Source: Streptomyces sp. NBC_01460 (GTDB taxonomy: Bacteria; Actinomycetota; Actinomycetes; Streptomycetales; Streptomycetaceae). From it: 64,000 bases of DNA. A model generated the notes under the pieces. The model made no database searches. It was given only the letters and a program-made list of their open reading frames with translations, and had not been told where the DNA came from. The stretch covers positions 6,758,001-6,822,000 of the forward strand of contig NZ_CP109473.1 of the NCBI RefSeq assembly GCF_036227405.1, read 5' to 3'. The first letter of the stretch is position 1; every line of letters starts with the position of its first letter. Below, one piece after another: positions 27,947-35,652 of the stretch. The position numbers and the translations under genes were made by a program.

Positions 27947-28180
27947 ATGAGCACCTCGGAAGAGATCAGCGCCTTGCTCGTCACCAGGTTCGGAACCGAT
28001 CCGGGGGCCATCCGGCCCGAGGTGCCGCTCCGTCAGCTGAGGCTGGACTCGCTCGCCCTGGAGGAGCTCCGGCTCCTCATCGAGGACCGGCTCGACATCG
28101 ATCTGGAGGACGTCGTCCTGTCGTCGCGCGACACCGTCGGTCACCTGGTCGCGGCCGTGCGCAGCAAGGCCGGCGCGTGA
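27947..28180 (+). CDS. Acyl carrier protein
   Basis: A 77-residue carrier protein with the phosphopantetheine attachment site LDSLALEEL (Ser35). The usual DSL is kept, with Asp34 before the Ser. It is not the fatty acid synthase carrier by context, as no fabD/fabH neighbours are present. Its stop overlaps the GTG of a ketosynthase gene, so it is expected to serve that enzyme. An N-terminal MSTSEEISALLVTRF helix is typical. Confidence 0.88.
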   Translation: MSTSEEISALLVTRFGTDPGAIRPEVPLRQLRLDSLALEELRLLIEDRLDIDLEDVVLSSRDTVGHLVAAVRSKAGA

Positions 28181-29451
28181 CGGGCCGGGGGCCGTACGCG
28201 CGCAGGGGCCCGCGGCCGGGCATCGAGCCGTTCAGCGCCGCGGTCACCGGCATCGGCCTGGTCACCGCCGCCGGAGTCGGAACCGACGCGGCCTGGCACG
28301 GGGTGTGCGACACCGCGACCGTCCCCTCGGTTCCGCACCTGCCGGAACTGGAGGGGCTCCCCTGCGACTTCATGTACACCGTCGACGGCCTGGACACGAA
28401 GGCGCTCCTGGGCGTCGCGGCCCAGCGGCTGATGGACCGCTTCTCGCAGCTCGCCGTGATCGCGGCCCGTGAGGCGGTCGCGGACGCCGGGCTCGACCCC
28501 TCGGTCTGGGACAGCGGCCGGGTCGCCGTCGTGATCGGCTCCGCCCACGGCGGGCTGCCGTTCTACGACGAGCAGCACACCACCCTCACCGAGCGCGGCG
28601 CGCGCCGTGTCTCCCCGAAGCTCGCGCCGCTGAGCGTCGTCAACGGCGCCGCCAGCAGCGTCGCCATGGACCTGGGCGTGCACGGCCCGAGCCAGGCCGT
28701 GTCCACGGCCTGCTCGTCCGGGACCGTGGCCATCGGCACGGCCCACCAGATGCTCCGCGCGGGGGCCTGCGACATCGTCGTCGCGGGCGGCGCCGAGTCG
28801 GTCCGCTCCCGGCTGCTGATCGCCAGCGCCTGTCAGATGAGGGCGGTCTCCACCCGCCGCGACGATCCGGTGGCGGCCTGCCGCCCCTTCGACACCCACC
28901 GGGACGGGTTCGTCGTGGGTGAGGGCGCGGGACTCCTCGTCATGGAACGCCCCGAGCACGCGCGCGCCCGCGGCGCCACCGTCCGCGCCCGTGTCGCCGG
29001 CTACGGGGCCTCCAGCGACGCCCACTCCGCCGTCGCCCCCGATCCCGACGGCCTCGGCATCGAGCGGGCACTGCGCACCGCCCTGGCCGACGCGGGCATC
29101 GACGCCTCCGACATCGGCCATGTCAACGCCCACGGGACCTCGACCGTCGCCAACGACCTCATCGAGTCGGTCATGCTCCGCCGCGTCCTGGGCGAACACC
29201 CCCTCGTCACCTCCACGAAGGCCATGACCGGGCACACCCTGGGCGCCGCGGGCGGCATCGAGACGGCCCTGACCGTCCTCGCGCTCCAGCACCAGCTCGT
29301 CCCGCCGACCGCCAACCTGGACGCCCCCGACCCCGCGATCCCCGTCGAGGTGGTGAGCAAGGAGGCCCGGCGCGCCGTGTTCGACTGCGCCGTCAAGACG
29401 TCGCTCGGGTTCGGCGGCCACAACGCGGCGCTCGTGCTGACCAGGGCCTGA
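28177..29451 (+). CDS. Beta-ketoacyl-ACP synthase (FabF-like KS)
   Basis: A 424-residue condensing enzyme of the KAS II/type II PKS class. The active-site triad is complete: Cys179 (STACSSGT), His319 (NAHGTST) and His353 (TGHTLGAAGG). The C-terminal KTSLGFGGHNAALVL block is present. GTG 28177 overlaps the ACP stop (GTGA), so the two are translationally coupled. It would elongate an acyl chain bound to the ACP. There is no chain length factor partner or malonyltransferase nearby, so the extender unit supply must come from elsewhere. Confidence 0.9.
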   Translation: MTGRGPYARRGPRPGIEPFSAAVTGIGLVTAAGVGTDAAWHGVCDTATVPSVPHLPELEGLPCDFMYTVDGLDTKALLGVAAQRLMDRFSQLAVIAAREAVADAGLDPSVWDSGRVAVVIGSAHGGLPFYDEQHTTLTERGARRVSPKLAPLSVVNGAASSVAMDLGVHGPSQAVSTACSSGTVAIGTAHQMLRAGACDIVVAGGAESVRSRLLIASACQMRAVSTRRDDPVAACRPFDTHRDGFVVGEGAGLLVMERPEHARARGATVRARVAGYGASSDAHSAVAPDPDGLGIERALRTALADAGIDASDIGHVNAHGTSTVANDLIESVMLRRVLGEHPLVTSTKAMTGHTLGAAGGIETALTVLALQHQLVPPTANLDAPDPAIPVEVVSKEARRAVFDCAVKTSLGFGGHNAALVLTRA

Positions 29452-29469
29452 CGGGAAGCGAGGAGCACC

Positions 29470-30435
29470 ATGCCCGAAGAGATCATCCGTTCCCTGACCG
29501 TGGACGGACTGCGTTACGGCTACCGCGTCCTGCCCCGCGATCCGTCCGCCGGCGGCGCACCCGCCACCGAACCGGTCCTCGTCATCGGCGGCGCGCTGCA
29601 GGGCATGTTCGGCTGGCCGCAGATGGACGACCACCTGGGCCCCGTGGCCGATGTGGTGACCGCCGACCTGCCCGGCATGGGCACGGCCGACCCCCTGCCG
29701 CCCGGCCCCGGCGCGCCGGTCCTGCGTGCGGCGGTCACCGGGATCCTCGACGACCTGGGCATCGCGAGGGTCAATCTCTTCGGCTTCTCCTACGGGGCCT
29801 CCATCGCCTTCGGCTGTGCGCGGCACGACCCGGGGCGCGTCGCCAGACTCGTCCTCGGCGGTGTCCCCACCCACATCGGTGAGGACCGGCGCGCGTACTG
29901 GCACCGGGCGACGCAGGCGCTGGCGGAGGGGGACGCCGAGCGCTTCGCGTCGCTGGCCGCCGACGGGCTGATGTGCCTGGACCCGGCCCGCCCCGTGCAC
30001 CGGAGGGAGCTCGCCCGGCGCTACGTGCGACGCTCCTTCCTGCACGCGCTCGCCCACTCGGAGCACGCCGCCGACTCGCTGCGCCGGGCACTGGGGGACA
30101 TGCCCGACTTCTCCGGCGGTCTGTCGGGCGTACCCGCCCTGGTCTTCGCCGGGGAGCACGACACGGTGACCTCGCCCGAACTGCAGCGGGAGTTCGCCGG
30201 GACCATCGAGGGGAGCCGCTTCCTCACGCTCCCCGAGTCCGACCACTGGGTCGTCCTGGAGCGGGCCGACGAGGTCGCGTCCCTCGTGACCCGCTTCTTC
30301 ACCGACCAGCCGGTCGACGCGGTCGCGCACCTGCTCCCGCACCAGGCGCGGGCCGGGGAGGCCGTTCCATCGGATTCCACACCCGTATCGCCCCCGGCCC
30401 CCGGCGCGACCGCACCGCGTACGGCACCGCGGTGA
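29470..30435 (+). CDS. Alpha/beta hydrolase
   Basis: A 321-residue alpha/beta hydrolase. The nucleophile elbow is GFSYGAS (Ser107), the acid is likely Asp in FAGEHDTVTS, and the His is in ESDHWV. An oxyanion-hole region GGALQGMFGW lies near residue 38. It starts 18 bp after the ketosynthase stop with a GAGGAG-type ribosome site, so it belongs to the same operon. In this setting a thioesterase or lactone/ester hydrolase acting on the ACP product is plausible. The last 35 residues are Pro/Ala-rich and look disordered. Confidence 0.85.
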   Translation: MPEEIIRSLTVDGLRYGYRVLPRDPSAGGAPATEPVLVIGGALQGMFGWPQMDDHLGPVADVVTADLPGMGTADPLPPGPGAPVLRAAVTGILDDLGIARVNLFGFSYGASIAFGCARHDPGRVARLVLGGVPTHIGEDRRAYWHRATQALAEGDAERFASLAADGLMCLDPARPVHRRELARRYVRRSFLHALAHSEHAADSLRRALGDMPDFSGGLSGVPALVFAGEHDTVTSPELQREFAGTIEGSRFLTLPESDHWVVLERADEVASLVTRFFTDQPVDAVAHLLPHQARAGEAVPSDSTPVSPPAPGATAPRTAPR

Positions 30436-30510
30436 GCCGGCCGGCCGTCACCGCCGTGATCCCGGCCGGCTTTCCCGGGCGGTGCTCCGCACCGGCGGGT
30501 GGCGGGCGGT

Positions 30511-30544
30511 CCGGGTGGCGGCCCCGGCCGGGGCCGCCACCCGG
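30511..30544. terminator. Perfect 34-bp palindrome, bidirectional terminator
   Basis: A perfect palindrome (each half 17 bp, CCGGGTGGCGGCCCCGG and its complement) lies between the convergent hydrolase and nuclease genes. Confidence 0.8.
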
Positions 30545-30549
30545 GAGGG

Positions 30550-32964
30550 TCAGTGCCGGTGGCCCTGCCCCTTCACGTCGATCCGCACGATCTGCGGGTC
30601 GTGGTCGCTCGCCTGGTCGGCGAACTCCGCGTTGATGTGCACCACGTCGTAGCCGAAGCGGCGGACGGCCGGGCTGGTCAGGATGTGGTCCAGCGTCTGC
30701 GAGTTGCCGTCGTACACATAGCTGTACTGCTCGCCGACGGGCAGCGTCGTGATCAGCGGCTTGAGCACCTTGCCGCTGGTCAGGGCGCTCATCGTGGGGG
30801 AGAAGGCGAAGTCGTTCAGGTCGCCGAGCGTGACCACCCGGGCCGCCCTGTCCGCCTTCAGCAGCGAGGTGACGAAGGTGTTGACCTCCGTCGCCTGCCG
30901 CACCCGCTGCGTCTCCGAGCTGCGCACCGGCTCCTGGTAGCGGCCGTGCAGGGGCTGGTCGCCGCCCTTGGACGCGAAGTGGTTGGCGATGACGAAGACC
31001 GGCTCACCACGGAAGCGGAACTCGCCCACCAGCGGCTTGCGGCTGCTGTCCCAGGCCGTGCTCGTGGGGTTGATCCGGCCGGGCGAGACGGAGAGGGCGG
31101 CGCCCTTCTTCGTCTTCACCGCCTTCACCGCGGTGGTCGCGTCGCCACCCGGCCGGTCCACGAAGTCGACACGGCCGGGGTGGAAGAGGAAGACGTTACG
31201 GATGTTGCCGCCCGGCTCGCCGCCGTCCTTGCCGTCCTGGGGGGCCACGTAGCGCCAGGCGTACCGGGGGCCGCCGGCGGCGACGATCGCGTCGGTGAAG
31301 CGCTTCAGCGTGGCCTCGGAGCCCACGGTGCCGTCGTTCACCGCGCCGTTGTCGTCCTGGATCTCCTCCAGCGACACGATGTCCGGGGAGGCGAGGCTGA
31401 CCGCCACCCCCCGGGCGAGCGTGTCGAACTTGGCCTGGTCGTCCGCCGCGTCGAGGTTCTCCACGTTGTACGTGGCGACGGCGAGCTCCTTGCGCTTCTG
31501 CTTCCGCGTCACCTCACGCTTCAGGCCGTTGTCCTCGAGCGAACCCAGTTGGGTGGCCTGGACGTTGTAGCCGCCGAACGAGGCGTAGTCGACGACGCCC
31601 GTGGTGGTGCCGGACAGCACGTCGCCCACGTCGGCGACCGGCACCGGGTGCGCCGCGTCCAGGGACATCACCTTGAGGCGGCCGGTGTTCTGGTCCTCGT
31701 AGGAGGCGTACAGCGTGCCGCCGCGACGGGTGGGGTTCTCCCGGGGCTTCACCGTCACCCAGACCTCGTCGTACGCGGTGGTCGCACCGGTCACGCGGGT
31801 GTCGGCCATCGTGACGCGCGCGCCCTCGAGCGACTCGTACAGATCCAGGGCGTACGCCGTCGGGTCGAGGGCGAGAGCCTCGACCGAACCGCCGTCGGCC
31901 GTCGGCACGTAGGCGTCCGGTACGGAGGAGGCGTCGAGGACGACGGCCTCCGGCAGGGCGTTGCCCGAGGAGAGGACCGTGGTCAGCGGAGCGGTGATCT
32001 GGGTGAGCGACTGGGTCCCGGTGGCCGGGTAGTACTCGGCGACCTTGCCGCTGACCAGCACGGAGTCGCCGACGGCGACCGCGGGGGCCGAGGAGCCGGT
32101 GTAGACGAACAGGCCCTCGCTCGTGCGGGCGTCGCCGTCCGGCGCCGTGTCCTGGATCCAGAATCCGCGCGAGCCCGAGGTCCGCACGCCCGTGACGACG
32201 CCCGGGACCCCGGCGACCGGCTGCCCGGCGAGCGGGGAGAGCCGGGTCGTGCCCTGGATGTCGTGCACCCGCACCGTGCCCGGCTCGGTCGGTCCGCCGG
32301 GCTCGCCCGGTCCGGAGCCGCCGGCGGTCTCCCCCGCCGCGTTGACGGGGGTCGGGGCGCCCGCCGTCAGGTCGGCGGCGTTGTCGTCCGTGTCCGCCAG
32401 GGCCGCACCACGGGCCACGGAAGCGGTGGCGGAGGCGCCCGGTACGGGACCGCTGCCCTCCCGTACGACGGCGGAGCCGTAGCCGACGAGATCCACGATC
32501 CGGGTGTCGGCGGCGCAGTCCGCAGCGGTCCTGCAGGTCAGCGGAGCGGTGCCGGAGACGAGCGCGACGGTGCCGCTCGCCGCGGACATCGCGACCGTGC
32601 CGGTGGCGTCGGGGGCCGGCAGGGCGACCGTCCCGCCGGTGCCCGCGGCCTGGGCGACGAGGTACCGGCCACCCGGCGCGACGGCGCCGGACAGCTCGGA
32701 GACCTGCCACAGCGACCCGGCGGAGGGGGTGCCCGGCAGGTACTGGACGCTGAGGCCGGACAGGCCGTAGGCGCCCGACCCGGCGTTGGCCAGCTCGATG
32801 TAGTCGCGGGTCAGCGTCGCACCGGAGTTGCCCCCGCCGCCGTACACCTCGGAGATGACGGCCGACGACGACGGTGCGGCGAAGGCGGCGGGCAGCGCGG
32901 TCACGGAGAGGGTCACGGCGACGGCGGCGGCCAGCAGGGCGGAGCCGGGTCTGGCTATGTACAC
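30550..32964 (-). CDS. Secreted endonuclease/exonuclease/phosphatase family nuclease with lamin-tail domain
   Basis: An 804-residue secreted nuclease resembling ExeM-type extracellular nucleases. A signal peptide (SALLAAAVAVTLSVTALPAA) is followed by a lamin-tail domain (AVISEVYGGGGNSG, RDYIELANAG), an OB-fold-like region (VRVHDIQGTTRLSP, GFWIQDT), and the C-terminal EEP catalytic domain. The EEP motifs are ATYNVENLDA, DIVSLEEIQDDNG, VIANHFASKGG, LGDLNDF and ASDHDPQIV. It probably degrades extracellular DNA. GTG 32962-32964 is preferred as start (GGGGG upstream, direct entry into the signal). A TTG further upstream is possible. Confidence 0.88.
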   Translation of the reverse strand: MYIARPGSALLAAAVAVTLSVTALPAAFAAPSSSAVISEVYGGGGNSGATLTRDYIELANAGSGAYGLSGLSVQYLPGTPSAGSLWQVSELSGAVAPGGRYLVAQAAGTGGTVALPAPDATGTVAMSAASGTVALVSGTAPLTCRTAADCAADTRIVDLVGYGSAVVREGSGPVPGASATASVARGAALADTDDNAADLTAGAPTPVNAAGETAGGSGPGEPGGPTEPGTVRVHDIQGTTRLSPLAGQPVAGVPGVVTGVRTSGSRGFWIQDTAPDGDARTSEGLFVYTGSSAPAVAVGDSVLVSGKVAEYYPATGTQSLTQITAPLTTVLSSGNALPEAVVLDASSVPDAYVPTADGGSVEALALDPTAYALDLYESLEGARVTMADTRVTGATTAYDEVWVTVKPRENPTRRGGTLYASYEDQNTGRLKVMSLDAAHPVPVADVGDVLSGTTTGVVDYASFGGYNVQATQLGSLEDNGLKREVTRKQKRKELAVATYNVENLDAADDQAKFDTLARGVAVSLASPDIVSLEEIQDDNGAVNDGTVGSEATLKRFTDAIVAAGGPRYAWRYVAPQDGKDGGEPGGNIRNVFLFHPGRVDFVDRPGGDATTAVKAVKTKKGAALSVSPGRINPTSTAWDSSRKPLVGEFRFRGEPVFVIANHFASKGGDQPLHGRYQEPVRSSETQRVRQATEVNTFVTSLLKADRAARVVTLGDLNDFAFSPTMSALTSGKVLKPLITTLPVGEQYSYVYDGNSQTLDHILTSPAVRRFGYDVVHINAEFADQASDHDPQIVRIDVKGQGHRH

Positions 32965-33160
32965 GGGAACTGCCCCCAAATGTGTGGTGAGGGCCAAAAG
33001 CTATGCGCGTAGACCCGTCGTGGCAAGAGACGGGAGGTTAATTCCGGGCGTCATCAGCCCGCTCCCGTACTGGAGTTCGGCGGCTCCCGGCCCGACGCGC
33101 GCACCCCCGCGGGGTCCGAGGGCGGCCATGGACGCCGGAGTCCACCATGCGGTCAGACGT
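32965..33160. other. Intergenic region between nuclease and leader-peptide promoter
   Basis: This stretch holds the nuclease promoter on the minus strand. I see no gene here: the open frames on both strands are Arg/Pro/Gly-rich and lack ribosome sites. Confidence 0.4.
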
Positions 33161-33190
33161 TTGACCGGCTCACGGCGTTCCGGATACGTT
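33161..33190 (+). promoter_or_regulatory. Vegetative (HrdB-type) promoter of leader peptide
   Basis: TTGACC (33161-33166) and TACGTT (33185-33190) are separated by 18 bp. Transcription would start about 7 nt after the -10 box, at or next to the A of the leader ATG (33198), so the transcript is expected to be leaderless. Confidence 0.7.
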
Positions 33191-33197
33191 GCGTGAC

Positions 33198-33278
33198 ATG
33201 CAGCGATCCGCACACCTGACGACGCGAGGTCATGTCGACCTGAAGCGCGTGTGCTCCGCGGCGTGTCACCGGGACTGA
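33198..33278 (+). CDS. Cysteine leader peptide (attenuator uORF)
   Basis: A 26-codon ORF starting MQRSAHLTTRG and ending in HVDLKRVCSAACHRD. The HVDLxRVxSAxC signature is that of the actinobacterial putative leader peptides found upstream of sulfur metabolism genes, where Cys codons near the end sense cysteinyl-tRNA supply. The Cys codons are TGC and TGT. There is no ribosome site, but the promoter is placed so that the ATG would be the transcript's 5' end. It precedes the ROK regulator by 175 bp and the sulfonate-type operon by 1.8 kb. No obvious terminator hairpin was found between it and the ROK gene. Confidence 0.75.
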   Translation: MQRSAHLTTRGHVDLKRVCSAACHRD

Positions 33279-33453
33279 ACGCCCGCAGTCCGCGCGCCTG
33301 ACCGAGGCCTCCGCCTCCACGGCTCCGCGCAGGACGCCCCGTCATGGCCCAGCGGGACCCAGGCCGGCACCACGCCGCCCGGTTCCGTCAGGAGGCCCCC
33401 CGCAAGGGTACTCACCTCCACGCACGCTGCCATCGAGGACCTGGAAGACACCT

Positions 33454-34707
33454 GTGACAAGTCTGCCCGCTCCCACCCGCCGAACCCGGCCCCCGCGCCG
33501 GTCCGAGATCCCTTCCGGCGGACAGGCCCGCCGCGCCTCCGGTACGGGATCCGTGCTGGGCGCGATCCTCGACCACGGTCCGGTGGCCCGTTCCACCGTC
33601 GCGCGGCTCACCGGCCTCTCACCCGCCTCGGTGACCGGGCACGTCGGGCAGCTCCTGTCCCGCGGACTGGTCCGCGAGAGCGCGGAGACGACGGGACCGC
33701 GCGGACTCGGACGCCCGCACGTACCCGTCGAGATCGACACCACCCGCTTCCTGGTGGCCGGCGCCCACATCGCGGTCGCGCACTCGACGGTCGCCCTGAT
33801 GGACCTGCGCGGCCGGGTCGTGGCGGAGGACCGCAGACCGCACACCAGCACCCACCCGCGCCGGATCCTGGACGACCTGGCGGCCCGGCTGCCCCTGCTG
33901 ACGGCCGCGCACGCGGCCGGACGGCAGGTGCTGGCGCTGGGCGTCGCCACCGGGCACCGGGTCGACCCGGCCGCGGGAGTCGTCGTGGAGCACCCGCACC
34001 TCGGCTGGCGTGCCGTCCCGGTGCGCGAGGTCCTGGCCGCCGCCACCGGGCTGCCCGTCCATGTGGACAGCCACTCACGGGCGTTGGCCCGCGCGGAGCA
34101 GATGTTCGGCGAGGTGTCGACCCGGGCCAGCACGGTCCTGCTCTTCATCGGCGCGGTCGTCGACGGGGCCTTCGCGACCGCGGGTGAGCTGCACCGGGGC
34201 CCTCGCTCCGGTGCGGGCAGCGTGGCCCATCTCCCCCTGGGATCCGGCGGGTCGGGGGACGCGGAGCCCTGTAGGTGCGGACGCACCGGGTGCCTGCAGT
34301 CCGAGGTGTCCGAACGGGCCATGATCCGCCGTGCCGCCGAACAGAGCCTGTACGTCGGGACGTTCCAGGAGTTGCTGGACCACGCCATGGCGGGCGAGCC
34401 CCGTGCCGTGGCCCTGTTCCGGCGTCGCGCCCGTCTGGTGGGCAGGGCCGCGGCGCTGCTCCTGGACATGTTCGACCCGGAGTGCCTGGTCGTGGTCGAG
34501 CCCGGAGCGGGCCGGCTGCCGGAGTGCCTCGCCGACCTCCGGGAAGAGGTGGGGATGCGCTCCTGGGTCTGCGAGGACCCGGAACGGGCCGTGGTGCCGA
34601 GCAGCTTCACCGGATCGGTGCTGGCCACCGCGGGAGGTGCCGTGGCGCTGGGCGCCCTGTACACGGACCCGCTGGGGCCGTGGCCCGCGCTGCCCGCGGT
34701 CTCCTGA
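33454..34707 (+). CDS. ROK family transcriptional regulator
   Basis: A 417-residue ROK/NagC-type repressor. The N-terminal winged helix (residues 25-85) includes VARSTVARLTGLSPASVTGH, RGLVRE and the wing TTGPRGLGRPHVP. The C-terminal ROK sugar-kinase-like domain has the zinc motif CRCGRTGCLQSEVS. Sugar-kinase catalytic residues are not clearly kept, as in most ROK repressors. GTG 33454 follows GGAAGA. Its position between a cysteine leader peptide and the sulfur operon suggests it controls that operon, which would be unusual for ROK proteins, most of which respond to sugars. Confidence 0.82.
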   Translation: MTSLPAPTRRTRPPRRSEIPSGGQARRASGTGSVLGAILDHGPVARSTVARLTGLSPASVTGHVGQLLSRGLVRESAETTGPRGLGRPHVPVEIDTTRFLVAGAHIAVAHSTVALMDLRGRVVAEDRRPHTSTHPRRILDDLAARLPLLTAAHAAGRQVLALGVATGHRVDPAAGVVVEHPHLGWRAVPVREVLAAATGLPVHVDSHSRALARAEQMFGEVSTRASTVLLFIGAVVDGAFATAGELHRGPRSGAGSVAHLPLGSGGSGDAEPCRCGRTGCLQSEVSERAMIRRAAEQSLYVGTFQELLDHAMAGEPRAVALFRRRARLVGRAAALLLDMFDPECLVVVEPGAGRLPECLADLREEVGMRSWVCEDPERAVVPSSFTGSVLATAGGAVALGALYTDPLGPWPALPAVS

Positions 34708-34781
34708 GCGCCGCCGATTCCCGCTTTAATTCAATTCGTTGCATTGTTGACCGGCCGCAGGACGAACGGGAAGATGGATTC

Positions 34782-34904
34782 ATGACCAGCCGACAGCGGA
34801 ATTCAGGGAACGTGTCCCAACGGGCACACTCCTGCCGCGCGGCCGCGCCGACGAGCGAATATGCCCGGCGTACCTGTTGTCGCCCCTGTCCGGGTAACCG
34901 GTAA
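34782..34904 (+). CDS. Candidate Cys-rich leader peptide upstream of sulfonate-type operon
   Basis: A 40-codon ORF beginning MTSRQRNSGNVSQRAHSC and ending ARRTCCRPCPGNR. Three Cys codons fall within the last ten codons, a layout expected of a cysteine-sensing attenuator. It lacks the HVDL motif of the known family, and its GC-rich Arg/Ala middle could be chance. It ends 179 bp before the flavin reductase start. Confidence 0.35.
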   Translation: MTSRQRNSGNVSQRAHSCRAAAPTSEYARRTCCRPCPGNR

Positions 34905-35016
34905 CCTCACAGCCGCATTTACGGGCGGTCCGCATCCGTGCGTGATTCTCCATCCGCCTGTTGTCCAGCGCATTCCTGTGCGCTCCTGTGTGCCCTCGCG
35001 TGCTCCTGTTTCCTCG

Positions 35017-35058
35017 CGTGATTCCGCACGCCCGAATCGTGATTCCGCACGCCCGAAT
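35017..35058 (+). repeat. 21-bp tandem direct repeat (two copies)
   Basis: Two exact adjacent copies, 35017-35037 and 35038-35058, each containing GTGATTCCGCACGCCCGAAT. They end 25 bp before the flavin reductase start and so lie in its mRNA leader. If read in the reductase frame they would encode VIPHARI twice. Confidence 0.85.
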
Positions 35059-35083
35059 TCCGCCTTCCGACCGGGGAGAGACA

Positions 35084-35638
35084 TTGACCGTCACCGTGTC
35101 CTCGTACGCAGCCGTCCCATCGTCCGAAACCGCCACCGCAGCCGTCCCCGGTATCGCACCCGAGCGCTTCAAGAAGGCCTTCCGCAGGCATCCCGCGGGT
35201 GTCGTCGTCGTCACCGCCGACGCCGGTCACGGACCGGTGGGATTCACCGCGACCTCGCTCAGCTCCCTGTCCCTCGCCCCGCCGCTGGTCTCCTTCGGCA
35301 TCGGGACGTCCACCTCGTCCTGGCCCCACATCGAGCGGGCCTCGACGGCCGTCGTGAACTTCCTCGGTGCCGAACAGGCACAGCTGGCGACCACGTTCGC
35401 CACCAGTGGCATCGACCGTTTCGCCGCGCCGACCCGGTGGGGCCGACTGCCCGGCGGGGAGCCCGTGCTCGACGGGGTGGCCGGCTGGCTGAGGCTCACC
35501 GTCCAGACCGTCGTCCCGGCAGGCGACCACCGCATCGTCGTCGCCCGGGTCGAGGAGTCCTGGCTGGACGAGGGGCGCAGCCCGCTGCTCTTCCACGACG
35601 GCTCCTACCACTCCCTCCGCCCCGCGCCCGACCAGTGA
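35084..35638 (+). CDS. Flavin reductase (FMN reductase family)
   Basis: A 184-residue flavin reductase-like protein with the split-barrel FMN fold: FRRHPAGVVVVTADAGHGPV, GFTATSLSSLSLAPPLVSFG, STAVVNFLG and the terminal LLFHDGSYHSL. It should supply reduced FMN to the monooxygenase encoded four genes downstream. TTG 35084 is chosen because GGGGAG lies 5 nt upstream. An in-frame extension through the tandem repeat lacks a ribosome site. It is the first gene of the sulfonate-type operon. Confidence 0.85.
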   Translation: MTVTVSSYAAVPSSETATAAVPGIAPERFKKAFRRHPAGVVVVTADAGHGPVGFTATSLSSLSLAPPLVSFGIGTSTSSWPHIERASTAVVNFLGAEQAQLATTFATSGIDRFAAPTRWGRLPGGEPVLDGVAGWLRLTVQTVVPAGDHRIVVARVEESWLDEGRSPLLFHDGSYHSLRPAPDQ

Positions 35639-35652
35639 TCAGGAAATTCACC

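Larger units (their letters stand above)
34708..35083. other. Leader region of the sulfonate-type operon
   Basis: This 376-bp stretch is lower in GC than its neighbours. It holds a possible Cys-rich uORF (34782-34904) and a 21-bp tandem repeat (35017-35058). A TTGACC at 34747-34752 could be a -35 box, with a poor -10 18 bp later (AAGATG). Confidence 0.45.

Noticed and set aside
33001..33345. A 114-codon minus-strand frame between the nuclease and ROK genes
   Set aside because: It overlaps the promoter and the leader peptide on the other strand, has low-complexity composition and no ribosome site.
34861..35652. N-terminal extension of the substrate-binding lipoprotein frame
   Set aside because: The extension is Arg/Pro-rich, overlaps the flavin reductase gene, and the lipoprotein signal begins at ATG 35653 with its own ribosome site.
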